Of a stretch of DNA of 43,680 bases, positions 29,669 through 36,415 are shown piece by piece. Each line of letters starts with the position of its first letter. Positions within the stretch are counted from its first letter, which is position 1. Below the pieces are notes generated by a model. That model was not told the origin of the DNA. It did not search any database and worked only from the letters and a program-made list of their open reading frames with translations. The DNA comes from a virus. Made by a program: the position numbers and the translations under genes. The DNA is taken from positions 1 to 43,680 of IMG/VR virus record IMGVR_UViG_3300034200_001984. The stretch is one strand, 5' to 3'.

Positions 29669-29920
29669 TTATACTTCTTTCCAGCCCCATTTTAAATTAA
29701 ACCAAGCATGTTCTTTTTCCATCATTTGCTTCGTAAACTTGAGATCTTTTTTACCTTCTGTTATAAACCACTTTTTAAAATCAGCTGATTGTTCTTCAGT
29801 CCAAGTTTTCAGACTGTACCAATTTTCTTGATCTGCAAAATCTCCATCAAACTTTTCAAAGCCAACCATCTGAAACATTTTGTCTAGTGCTTTTTTTAGG
29901 AATTTATCATAGTTTTTCAT
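29669..29920 (-). CDS. Hypothetical with mobile 'KEHAWF' C-terminal module
   Basis: 83 residues. The last ~45 (SADFKKWFITEGKKDLKFTK, MMEKEHAWFNLKWGWK) match the C-terminus of the ABA-sandwich fusion at 24194. The N-terminal 35 residues differ (KFLKKALDKMFQMVGFEKFD). It indicates domain shuffling. Function unknown. A promoter precedes it only in the next unit. Confidence 0.62.
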   Translation of the reverse strand: MKNYDKFLKKALDKMFQMVGFEKFDGDFADQENWYSLKTWTEEQSADFKKWFITEGKKDLKFTKQMMEKEHAWFNLKWGWKEV

Positions 29921-29926
29921 AAGTTA

Positions 29927-29954
29927 ATTCTAAAAGAGTTTTAATAATTGTCAA
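29927..29954 (-). promoter_or_regulatory. Sigma70-type promoter
   Basis: TTGACA, 16 bases, TAGAAT on the minus strand, upstream of the 83-residue gene and within the tail of the 78-residue gene. Confidence 0.6.
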
Positions 29955-30187
29955 GGTTCGTCATCCTCACCCTGGATTTCAACTTCACAGTTAATTCCAA
30001 AGTGTTTCAAAATATCTTCAATAACAGTCAGATCACAAAAAGCATCAGTGCCGTCTGTTACTTTTTTGCCGTCTACAAAATAATCATAACCAGTCTCGTA
30101 ACAACATCCATCACCACATTCATATGTATAGTGCTTAGCAGTTAATTTATGAACTTTGTCTTTGTTTGTTTTCATCAAATTTTCCAA
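29951..30187 (-). CDS. Hypothetical Cys-rich small protein
   Basis: 78 residues, or 74 from the second Met. Contains TYECGDGCCYETGYDYFVDG and FCDLTVIEDILKHFGI. Four Cys in a short stretch suggest a metal or disulphide knot. Overlaps the 89-residue gene upstream. No family recognised. Confidence 0.58.
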   Translation of the reverse strand: MENLMKTNKDKVHKLTAKHYTYECGDGCCYETGYDYFVDGKKVTDGTDAFCDLTVIEDILKHFGINCEVEIQGEDDEP

Positions 30188-30444
30188 GTCATTTTTTCTA
30201 CCGTGTCATAACACGAGCTACAAGGCTCCGAATCGCGCTCATAATCATCATATTGAAAAAGTTGTACAACATCCTGAAAAGATATTGTGTTGCCTCTGAC
30301 TCCTTCTTTAATCTTAACAAACAAGTAATCTAAAATCTCTTCTTGTTTTTCTATAGGAATTTCAGAAATAGGTTCTTCGTTTATGTAAAAATTAAAAGCA
30401 GTGCATCCAGTTACTTCCTCAAATTTATATTTAGTATTTTCCAT
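30175..30444 (-). CDS. Hypothetical protein with C-terminal Cys pair
   Basis: 89 residues: YKFEEVTGCTAFNFYINEEP, ISEIPIEKQEEILDYLFVKI, and SEPCSSCYDTVEKMTWKI. Has the look of a small phage protein with a half zinc-knuckle. Overlaps the next membrane gene by 14 bases. Confidence 0.58.
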   Translation of the reverse strand: MENTKYKFEEVTGCTAFNFYINEEPISEIPIEKQEEILDYLFVKIKEGVRGNTISFQDVVQLFQYDDYERDSEPCSSCYDTVEKMTWKI

Positions 30445-30604
30445 GAGTTTGTTGTATTTCTTTTTCTACCATTTGTTCTAATTCTCGCATGTCTAATTTG
30501 CTTTGTGTTTGAATATAATAACTAAAAACAAAAGCAGATAGTACTAACAGAAGAATAACTAAAAAGAATAAAATCTTTTCAAGAACCGGTGCTATATTCT
30601 TCAT
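30431..30604 (-). CDS. Small membrane protein
   Basis: About 57 residues from MKNIAPVLEKILFFLVILLL. The ORF can be extended to 30652, but the internal start gives a conventional short basic N-terminus. A single strong hydrophobic helix is followed by a Gln/Glu-rich helix. Overlaps the neighbour before it. Function unknown. Confidence 0.55.
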   Translation of the reverse strand: MKNIAPVLEKILFFLVILLLVLSAFVFSYYIQTQSKLDMRELEQMVEKEIQQTHGKY

Positions 30605-30944
30605 ACATTTTAATAGCATTAACTGCTTCCGAGTAAAGCCCTGGTCCAACAACCACTATAGATGTTTTTTTAGAAACTTCCTGAACATGCAAAACCACTC
30701 CATAGAGTTTTTTCGCAATCTCTTCTAGTTTTTGGTTCAATACCCCTACAGGTTCGCAACAATAACAACTTCCTTGAAAGCCTTCTATAAAATTTTCTTT
30801 TTGTTTTTGTACAAGAATTCTACCATATCTCTCAATAGCCTCAATAGTATAAGCATCTAATTTTTGTAAACATCCGTCAGCAGACAATCCACTTTCATAA
30901 AATGCAAACTCTTCAAGTTGTTTCAAGTTCTTCGTGGCCGTCAT
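30579..30944 (-). CDS. Hypothetical protein with CYCC motif
   Basis: About 121 residues from ATG 30944 (MTATKNLKQLEEFAFYE), chosen because AAGGAG precedes it. The longer frame to 30995 overlaps the upstream gene further. Contains FIEGFQGSCYCCEPVGVLNQ and a hydrophobic SIVVVGPGLYSEAV strand-turn. The Cys cluster may bind metal. No family. Confidence 0.58.
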   Translation of the reverse strand: MTATKNLKQLEEFAFYESGLSADGCLQKLDAYTIEAIERYGRILVQKQKENFIEGFQGSCYCCEPVGVLNQKLEEIAKKLYGVVLHVQEVSKKTSIVVVGPGLYSEAVNAIKMYEEYSTGS

Positions 30945-31422
30945 TTTTTTCTCCTTTTGCGTCTTTTTCTTTCCAGTATGCTTCGGTTGATTCATTACAG
31001 GCTACATATTTTAACTTTCTTGCTTCTTCGTAACAAAGAGTTTTATACCATCCACCTCGTTTACAAGGTTCTCCATGCTTACCTGACACTTCACAAGTTC
31101 TGGCGGACTCTGCTTCCGCTTGATTAATAATATCATCTATAATATTATTTTCAATACTATTTGCACCATAGACACTTACGTAAAAACGGAGAGTGCTGTG
31201 CTTTTCCTTTATTTGGTTAGCAACAACTTGTACCTCTTCACCATTCTTTGAACAAAGATCGCAGAAGTATTGAAGTTTCTCCATACATTTGTCTAGAAGA
31301 TTATACCAGCCCGACTCCGTATTTATCCCAAAAGCCATACAAGATTCCATGGGACTTTTTCCACCGTCTTGTAAAATTTTGGGGTATTTATTGTATAGTT
31401 TTAGTTCAAATTCATGATTCAT
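30913..31422 (-). CDS. Conserved phage hypothetical, His/Cys-containing
   Basis: 169 residues. Starts MNHEFELKLYNKYPKILQDG, with MESCMAFGINTESGWYNLLD and CDLCSKNGEEVQVVANQIKE. I recognise this opening ('L.KYP.if.......M..GI....GW..Li..lc') from a phage hypothetical family that is widespread, of unknown function. It is preceded by a promoter at 31431. Confidence 0.7.
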   Translation of the reverse strand: MNHEFELKLYNKYPKILQDGGKSPMESCMAFGINTESGWYNLLDKCMEKLQYFCDLCSKNGEEVQVVANQIKEKHSTLRFYVSVYGANSIENNIIDDIINQAEAESARTCEVSGKHGEPCKRGGWYKTLCYEEARKLKYVACNESTEAYWKEKDAKGEKNDGHEELETT

Positions 31423-31430
31423 ATATTACA

Positions 31431-31458
31431 ATATTAATATATTTTGTGATAATGTCAA
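31431..31458 (-). promoter_or_regulatory. Sigma70-type promoter
   Basis: TTGACA, 16 bases, TAATAT on the minus strand, 8 bases before the 169-residue gene ATG. It overlaps the end of the 34-codon basic peptide gene. Confidence 0.65.
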
Positions 31459-31459
31459 T

Positions 31460-31564
31460 TTATTTCTTTTTCCTAGAAGGTCTAGAAATACTAACAGTTA
31501 CAGGTTTTCGAATTTTAGTAGAACCAATTTTTCTTTCTGTTACTCTTTGTTTTTTTATTTTCAT
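31460..31564 (-). CDS. Very basic 34-aa peptide
   Basis: ATG at 31564 encodes MKIKKQRVTERKIGSTKIRK then PVTVSISRPSRKKK. Eleven Lys and five or more Arg, no acidic residue except one Glu. It fills an otherwise empty gap and could bind nucleic acid. Small size keeps confidence moderate. Confidence 0.5.
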   Translation of the reverse strand: MKIKKQRVTERKIGSTKIRKPVTVSISRPSRKKK

Positions 31565-31566
31565 GA

Positions 31567-31845
31567 TTATTTTTCTTCCCAACACCAATTCTCATTATCC
31601 CAATGTCGTGAATCATAAATTATAAATCCTGCGTCAAACCCCAAAAAAGTTAAATTTATACTCAATCCACCATGATCTCTTGTAATTGGAGAAAAATCTA
31701 ATTGAAATTGAAAAATGTTATCTCCCGAATAAAATATTTCGAATTCTATATTTTTATATTTGGAAAGTTGTTTATAAAATGAAAAATACTTTTCAAATTC
31801 TTTTCTTGGTTTGCAAAAGTTCCTTATTGTAAAATTAAAATACAT
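31567..31845 (-). CDS. Hypothetical protein
   Basis: 92 residues, Phe-rich and strand-rich (FEIFYSGDNIFQFQLDFSPI, GFDAGFIIYDSRHWDNENW). Soluble single domain with no named family. Follows the lipoprotein-like gene directly. Confidence 0.6.
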   Translation of the reverse strand: MYFNFTIRNFCKPRKEFEKYFSFYKQLSKYKNIEFEIFYSGDNIFQFQLDFSPITRDHGGLSINLTFLGFDAGFIIYDSRHWDNENWCWEEK

Positions 31846-31846
31846 A

Positions 31847-32236
31847 TTATTTTATAAATTCCGCAAAATAAACGTCTCTATCTTCTAGTCTAACCCTAAC
31901 TGCTTCTTTTGCGATCTGTAGAGGGTTGTCTTTGAAGGCCCTGACTCTATAACTGCCCCAAAAGTCATAAGTCCATAACTGATTTTTTCCTTTTGGGTAC
32001 ATATAAGCAACTATCGCGTGACCTTTTGGTTTCTTGGTTTTTACGTCAATCCAGTGATATACAACTACTTCGGACCAAACATCATATTTTTGCAAGCCTT
32101 CTCGAAAAGCAATTGCCGTTGGAAGACAAGCATTTCTTTTTGTTTCCATCCAAGATTCTGAGTTTTTAGGAGTATTCGTGCAAGATGTAAAAATAATACA
32201 ACTTATCAACATTAACCACAAAAATCTTTTTTTCAT
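31847..32236 (-). CDS. Predicted lipoprotein with Cys-His-Asp (papain/transglutaminase-like) pattern
   Basis: About 129 residues from ATG 32236 (MKKRFLWLMLISCIIFTSC), a lipoprotein signal with Cys at the lipobox. The longer frame to 32296 would overlap the next gene. The mature part reads ACLPTAIAFREGL, then GHAIVAYMYPKG, then LWTYDFWGS. A Cys helix, a His strand and an Asp strand in that order recall papain-like or transglutaminase-like hydrolases. A surface-attached peptidase or amidase is possible. The assignment is by pattern only. Confidence 0.6.
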   Translation of the reverse strand: MKKRFLWLMLISCIIFTSCTNTPKNSESWMETKRNACLPTAIAFREGLQKYDVWSEVVVYHWIDVKTKKPKGHAIVAYMYPKGKNQLWTYDFWGSYRVRAFKDNPLQIAKEAVRVRLEDRDVYFAEFIK

Positions 32237-32244
32237 GTTTATAT

Positions 32245-32457
32245 TTATCGATGAATTAAAAATGCTTTTGTTTTTAAAAGCTCTTCTTCTTTGCAATCAT
32301 CATATTCCCCATAGTACCACTCTCTTTTAAAAGGACCACATACTTCTATTTGTTTTGTTCCGACTGGTGCTACATACCCGCCTTCATATCCATCAACTAA
32401 AACAATAGTATCTGGATCTAATTTCTGTAATGATTCAATTAGTTCTTTAGCTTTCAT
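32245..32457 (-). CDS. Conserved small phage protein
   Basis: 70 residues: MKAKELIESLQKLDPDTIVL then VDGYEGGYVAPVG. The 'ELI..L..LDPD..V.v.GYEGG' pattern is common in phages and prophages. Function unknown. Overlaps the ligase gene upstream by 11 bases. Confidence 0.75.
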   Translation of the reverse strand: MKAKELIESLQKLDPDTIVLVDGYEGGYVAPVGTKQIEVCGPFKREWYYGEYDDCKEEELLKTKAFLIHR

Positions 32458-33523
32458 AATTTTGATTTATAAGTTTTGTCCATTGTTCTTTTGTTATTAT
32501 TTTACCATCTAAAACCCAAAATACAAATGAAGAGTTTTCTTGGAAATTTCTCTTAATCATCTCGGCTTGCGCCTTTCTGGTCTCAACTTTTCTTATATCA
32601 TGTACCACCTCTAGAATATGGTCAATGTATTTTCTTGCCTTTTCTCCTGCTTCGCAAATTTTTTCAATTTCACTTTTTAACTGAACCGCAATCTCATAAT
32701 CAAATTCTGTCTCAATTATTTTGCTGAACGCTTCGCAAGGTGGCATTTCTTTATCGATATAAAATTCAATTAAATTTTTTTCATTACTCAGGGTTGACTT
32801 GATACGGTGCAGAATAAGATAACGATCAGATTTAGTTTTTTTAAGAATTTGCCCATTATTACCATAAATTACAATTCCTTCTCCTTTCTTCCATTGATTG
32901 ACTGATTCAATCATTGAGGGTAGCGAATTAAATTGATAGCGGGCGGGTCTTTGTATTTTCCACTCCAAAGCAAATGCGTCTAGGTCTTTTTGTAACAAAT
33001 AAGAATAGTCATCATGCTTTATTATTCCAGTAAGCCAAAGAGTCGGTTCTTCCGCTTCTCTTTCAACAATAACATTTTTTGGAGAATACCATTCGCAAAC
33101 AATTGAATACTCTCCACTATTAAGAATATCATTATCAAAAATTGAAGGATACTTTTGTTTTAAAAAGGGAATTTCATCGCCATTATTTAATATAGATGCA
33201 TCATGAGTTCCTCTTGTTCTAACAATTAGCTCTCCTTTGAATTTTGAAATAATTAGAGTTGATCCATCTAACTTGTGGATAAACTCAATATCGGAATCAA
33301 TATCAAGTGGTTCAAATTCTAGCTGCTCGCCAAGATTTGTAAACTTTTTCCATGACGCGCTAATAAGTTCTCCGTCTTTAGTCCAAATGGAAGAGCGAAA
33401 TATTTTATTTTCTTCGCTCCATTTAACGTCTAGCTTAACAGGAAAAATTAATTTACAATCAGTATTTGCAATAATACAATCTCTGATGCAAAATTCTTCC
33501 GAACATGGAAAACTGACTTTCAT
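32447..33523 (-). CDS. T4 Rnl1-like RNA ligase
   Basis: 358 residues, close to T4 Rnl1 (374). The nucleotidyl-lysine motif HKLDGSTLI (K84) is followed by RTRGTHD (motif Ia/II region), EWYSPKNVIV (motif III/IIIa), GEGIVIYG (motif IV) and KKTKSDRYLILH (motif V). A helical C-terminal domain follows (IEKICEAGEKARKYIDHILE). It would seal 5'-phosphate to 3'-OH ends in RNA, classically at tRNA anticodon loops cut by host nucleases such as PrrC. It is next to a metallophosphoesterase gene, six bases upstream. The 5'-kinase it would need lies at 20.4 kb. Confidence 0.82.
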   Translation of the reverse strand: MKVSFPCSEEFCIRDCIIANTDCKLIFPVKLDVKWSEENKIFRSSIWTKDGELISASWKKFTNLGEQLEFEPLDIDSDIEFIHKLDGSTLIISKFKGELIVRTRGTHDASILNNGDEIPFLKQKYPSIFDNDILNSGEYSIVCEWYSPKNVIVEREAEEPTLWLTGIIKHDDYSYLLQKDLDAFALEWKIQRPARYQFNSLPSMIESVNQWKKGEGIVIYGNNGQILKKTKSDRYLILHRIKSTLSNEKNLIEFYIDKEMPPCEAFSKIIETEFDYEIAVQLKSEIEKICEAGEKARKYIDHILEVVHDIRKVETRKAQAEMIKRNFQENSSFVFWVLDGKIITKEQWTKLINQNYES

Positions 33524-33529
33524 ATTATA

Positions 33530-34249
33530 TTATAAATCTATATTTCCCCAAATTTCATTAATGTCCAAAAGTTTATGTATGCATCCATTGACTCTTTCAG
33601 TCCAGGAACTATGAAAATGACCATACAAATGTAATTTAGGTTTACATAGTTTGCATATCTCGTCCATAATTGTCCTTTCTTCTGTAAGATCTTCTAATAA
33701 ATAAGCATCTTCTCTTGCCCAACCGTAAACCATTTCGTTAAACTGTTGTGGGAAACACCAAGACGGAGCAGTATGAGTTACGAGAATATCTACTTCTTTG
33801 CACTTTTCCCTATCAAATTTAACCGCTTCGTCTTCCCAATAGGAAACCCCTTCTTTTCTGGCAGTTCTGTCAATAGAAACAGCGCCGCCAATAAATTGAA
33901 TTTTTTTACCATTATATTCAGCTGTTGTATAATCTTCAATCAATTCAAAATTACTTAAGGAAACTCTGTTAGCGTCTATAAAATAAAATGGATCTGAATG
34001 ATTTCCGCGTATACTCAAATATTCTATATTGTATTTTTTAAAACGATTATTTAAAAGTTCAAATTGTCTTAGCTGTCTTTCTTTTGAAAGAAATCCTTCG
34101 CCGCCGTCTCCAACGCAAACAATATAGCAATTATCTATTTTTTTAGTTTTTATAATATTAAAAACTAAATCCCATTCGCCGTGATGGTCGCCTAAAAATA
34201 ATAATGGTTTGCTTTTGTTTAAATTTTTAATAGAAAAAGTGGTATCCAT
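33530..34249 (-). CDS. Metallophosphoesterase (calcineurin-like), copy 2
   Basis: 239 residues with KPLLFLGDHHGEW (D, H), CVGDGGEGF, SIRGNHSDPF (GNH), LVTHTAPSW and LYGHFHSSW, all five motifs of the superfamily. The first motif has GDHHG rather than GDxHG. It is adjacent to the Rnl1-like ligase and unrelated in detail to copy 1. It could remove 2',3'-cyclic or 3' phosphates before ligation, or hydrolyse a signalling nucleotide. Its ATG overlaps the plus-strand GATAAATA box of the homing gene. Confidence 0.87.
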   Translation of the reverse strand: MDTTFSIKNLNKSKPLLFLGDHHGEWDLVFNIIKTKKIDNCYIVCVGDGGEGFLSKERQLRQFELLNNRFKKYNIEYLSIRGNHSDPFYFIDANRVSLSNFELIEDYTTAEYNGKKIQFIGGAVSIDRTARKEGVSYWEDEAVKFDREKCKEVDILVTHTAPSWCFPQQFNEMVYGWAREDAYLLEDLTEERTIMDEICKLCKPKLHLYGHFHSSWTERVNGCIHKLLDINEIWGNIDL

Positions 34250-34257
34250 GATAAATA
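34250..34257 (+). promoter_or_regulatory. Late-promoter-like GATAAATA box
   Basis: GATAAATA stands 8 bases before the plus-strand LAGLIDADG gene at 34265, as before the one at 15185. Confidence 0.35.
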
Positions 34258-34264
34258 ATCATAT

Positions 34265-35104
34265 ATGATATTTAATTTAAATCAAGAAGAATGTTGTTAT
34301 ATTTTAGGATTTTTTTGGGCAGATTGTTATTTTGGTATTTCTTCTAGTGGCAGATATAATTTTTCTTTTGAAATAAAAACGGATGATTTTTTAAATGTTT
34401 GGAGTTATTTAGAAAACATAGGTTTTGAAAAATATAAAACTAGAAAAAGAAAAAATTCGAAAAATACGCAAACGTATATTAAATCAGCTAAACAAAAAGA
34501 AATGCAATTCTTTAAAAAATATAATTTTGATAAAAAAAATAATGGATGTCCATTGTATTTTGATTTAGAAGATAAGATGAAGCCATTTTTTATAAAAGGT
34601 TTTTTAGATGGTGATGGCAGTATATCATTGGATAGAAATAACGGTTTTAGAATCGGATTTAATGGTCCGAAAAATCAAAATTGGTACTTTTTGGAGGATT
34701 TTTGTAATAAAAATAATATCAAATTTGCAATCTATAGAAAAGATAGAATATCTAAACACGAAACTCACAAAAAACAAATCCACGGATATTCAGTTTTTGA
34801 ATTTACCAATATAGAAAATAGATTAAAAATGTGTGATATTTTAGATTTAAATATAGGTCTTTCTAGAAAAATAGATATATATATAAAATATAAAAAAAAT
34901 AGAGATGAAAGGAATATACAAAAAAATATTTTAAAAGAAAAAAGATTAAATTATAAATTAGAGACTGTAAGTAAAGGAATAAAAAAAGATTTTAATCAAA
35001 AATTTGTAACATATTCCTCAGTAAAGATTGATAAAAAATACAAATATTTAGGAACATTTAAAACATTAGATGAAGCATTAGAAGCACAAAAAAATGTAAT
35101 TTAA
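34265..35104 (+). CDS. LAGLIDADG-type homing endonuclease with AP2-like tail
   Basis: 279 residues. CYILGFFWADCYF (about 11-23) and KGFLDGDGSISL (about 113-124) are the two LAGLIDADG helices, the second intact and the first with D in a WAD setting. The final ~50 residues (YKYLGTFKTLDEALEAQ) look like an AP2/integrase-type DNA-binding strand-helix that often accompanies phage homing enzymes. Plus strand in a minus-strand region, inserted between a metallophosphoesterase and a hypothetical gene, with no interrupted coding sequence visible. Very AT-rich, low-complexity codons. Confidence 0.85.
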   Translation: MIFNLNQEECCYILGFFWADCYFGISSSGRYNFSFEIKTDDFLNVWSYLENIGFEKYKTRKRKNSKNTQTYIKSAKQKEMQFFKKYNFDKKNNGCPLYFDLEDKMKPFFIKGFLDGDGSISLDRNNGFRIGFNGPKNQNWYFLEDFCNKNNIKFAIYRKDRISKHETHKKQIHGYSVFEFTNIENRLKMCDILDLNIGLSRKIDIYIKYKKNRDERNIQKNILKEKRLNYKLETVSKGIKKDFNQKFVTYSSVKIDKKYKYLGTFKTLDEALEAQKNVI

Positions 35105-35110
35105 AATTTA

Positions 35111-35395
35111 TTACCATCCATCTCCATTATCTTCCTCTTGAGATTTTTTCTCTTCTTCTATTTTTTCTTTTAAAATGTCTCTTAAAACTGTCAATGCTTC
35201 TTCATAAGATTCGCATTCTTCTTCAATCCTGTCAAGTATATAGCCATAATGTTGAACAGTATAAGTAGGAGGCTGTCCATAACTCCACTTGGTTTCCACG
35301 TACCAATGACAATCTCGATTTTTGTGGTGCGAGGGTCCGATTAATGTATACCATTCGTCAGACAATTTTGTAATTTCTTCAATAATACTTTCCAT
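35111..35395 (-). CDS. Hypothetical acidic protein
   Basis: About 94 residues from ATG 35395 (MESIIEEITKLSDEWYTLIG), which lies just past the upstream stop. The longer frame to 35434 overlaps it. Contains HKNRDCHWYVETKWSYGQPP and a highly acidic tail (KIEEEKKSQEEDNGDGW). Phage hypothetical. Confidence 0.6.
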   Translation of the reverse strand: MESIIEEITKLSDEWYTLIGPSHHKNRDCHWYVETKWSYGQPPTYTVQHYGYILDRIEEECESYEEALTVLRDILKEKIEEEKKSQEEDNGDGW

Positions 35396-35397
35396 AA

Positions 35398-36030
35398 TCA
35401 GTCCATTAAATATGGTTCTTCTACGATAGCCCAATAAGTGCCTGCAATTTTTTCTATTTTTGTTTTTCTGCCGCTTGGCAAGGGTTTATTTTTAAATACC
35501 TTGTCTACTATTTCCCAAACTAAATTGAAGTTTTTGCTTTTCATAGCTTCGTCCATTCGATCTTGATATCTAGGTGGAATCATAAATTCTTTTTGTGGCT
35601 TCCAATAGCCTTTTTCATCTAAAATTTTTGGAATAGGTACTTTGGAACTTTGAAATGGTCCGTCGCCAGAAACGTCACAAATTTTTCTGTATCCATCGTT
35701 TCTTTGATAGTGAAGAAACTGTTCAATAGTCTTTTTAATCTCCCATGCTACTGTGCCATCTTTCATTTTTTCGCAACCAACACCATAGTAAGCATTTCTG
35801 TGTTCCATCAATTCTTTTTCTTTATGGAAAACGATAGTTCTCACCATGCTTTCCAATACTTCGCCGTCTTGATAAGTCAACTCTTTGTCCCAAAATGCGG
35901 CATCCATAGCAAACTTAATCTGGCCCGAACGCAAACGAGAGTAGACTTCTAAAGCATTTGTTAGTGTTCCAAGATGCTGTTCGTCAAATTCTATAGATAC
36001 TTTTTTAGATGGTTTGGTTTTCTTTTTCAT
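35398..36030 (-). CDS. Conserved phage hypothetical (210 aa)
   Basis: Basic start, then VSIEFDEQHLGTLTNALEVY, SRLRSGQIKFAMDAAF, GEVLESMVRTIVFH and WEIKKTIEQFLHYQRNDGYR. I recognise the 'L..ALe.YsRl..GQ' block from phage hypothetical proteins. It probably forms a helical domain. Function unknown. Overlaps the gene upstream by four bases. Confidence 0.65.
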   Translation of the reverse strand: MKKKTKPSKKVSIEFDEQHLGTLTNALEVYSRLRSGQIKFAMDAAFWDKELTYQDGEVLESMVRTIVFHKEKELMEHRNAYYGVGCEKMKDGTVAWEIKKTIEQFLHYQRNDGYRKICDVSGDGPFQSSKVPIPKILDEKGYWKPQKEFMIPPRYQDRMDEAMKSKNFNLVWEIVDKVFKNKPLPSGRKTKIEKIAGTYWAIVEEPYLMD

Positions 36031-36287
36031 TTTTCGATTGGGCTAAAATAAATTTTAGGATCTCTTCTAATGTAGGATGAATTTGAATCAATGTCAATAG
36101 TAACATACCAAGATCTATTGCCGACGGTTGCAATTTTCTTATCTAGGTGTTCAGATTTACTAAGAATATTCATGTATTCTTTATGAGTTTTATCTTTTAG
36201 CTCGCTTGCTTTTTCATAAGCTTTTTTAGCTTTAAAAATTTGATTGAATGAAGTGAGCTTTTCTTTTTTGGGTTTTGCTTGTTTCAT
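36027..36287 (-). CDS. Hypothetical protein
   Basis: 86 residues: helical basic start (FNQIFKAKKAYEKASELKDK), then a short strand domain (VGNRSWYVTIDIDSN, KIYFSPIEK). First gene after the tRNA-tmRNA cluster, with its own promoter. No family. Confidence 0.6.
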   Translation of the reverse strand: MKQAKPKKEKLTSFNQIFKAKKAYEKASELKDKTHKEYMNILSKSEHLDKKIATVGNRSWYVTIDIDSNSSYIRRDPKIYFSPIEK

Positions 36288-36299
36288 AATTTGAAAATG

Positions 36300-36328
36300 A
36301 ATATGATTTATTTTTAAGCAAATGTCAA
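36300..36328 (-). promoter_or_regulatory. Sigma70-type promoter (weak -10)
   Basis: TTGACA, 17 bases, CATATT on the minus strand, between the tRNA-Gly 3' end and the 86-residue gene. It would restart transcription after the RNA genes. Confidence 0.45.
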
Positions 36329-36340
36329 TAAAATTTAAAA

Positions 36341-36414
36341 TGGTGCGAAATGAGAGAATCGAACTCTCGACCGAAGTTTGGAAAACTCCTGTTTTGCCAC
36401 TAAACTAATTTCGC
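36341..36414 (-). tRNA. tRNA-Gly (anticodon UCC), CCA encoded
   Basis: Acceptor GCGAAAU/AUUUCGC, U8-A9, D arm GUUU...AAAC with AGUGGC loop, anticodon stem GGAGU/ACUUC around loop UUUCCAA, and T arm GAGAG-UUCGAUU-CUCUC, followed by discriminator A and encoded CCA. All arms pair. Anticodon UCC reads GGA/GGG glycine codons. The tmRNA ends one base before its 5' end, so both are cut from one precursor. Confidence 0.95.
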
Positions 36415-36415
36415 T

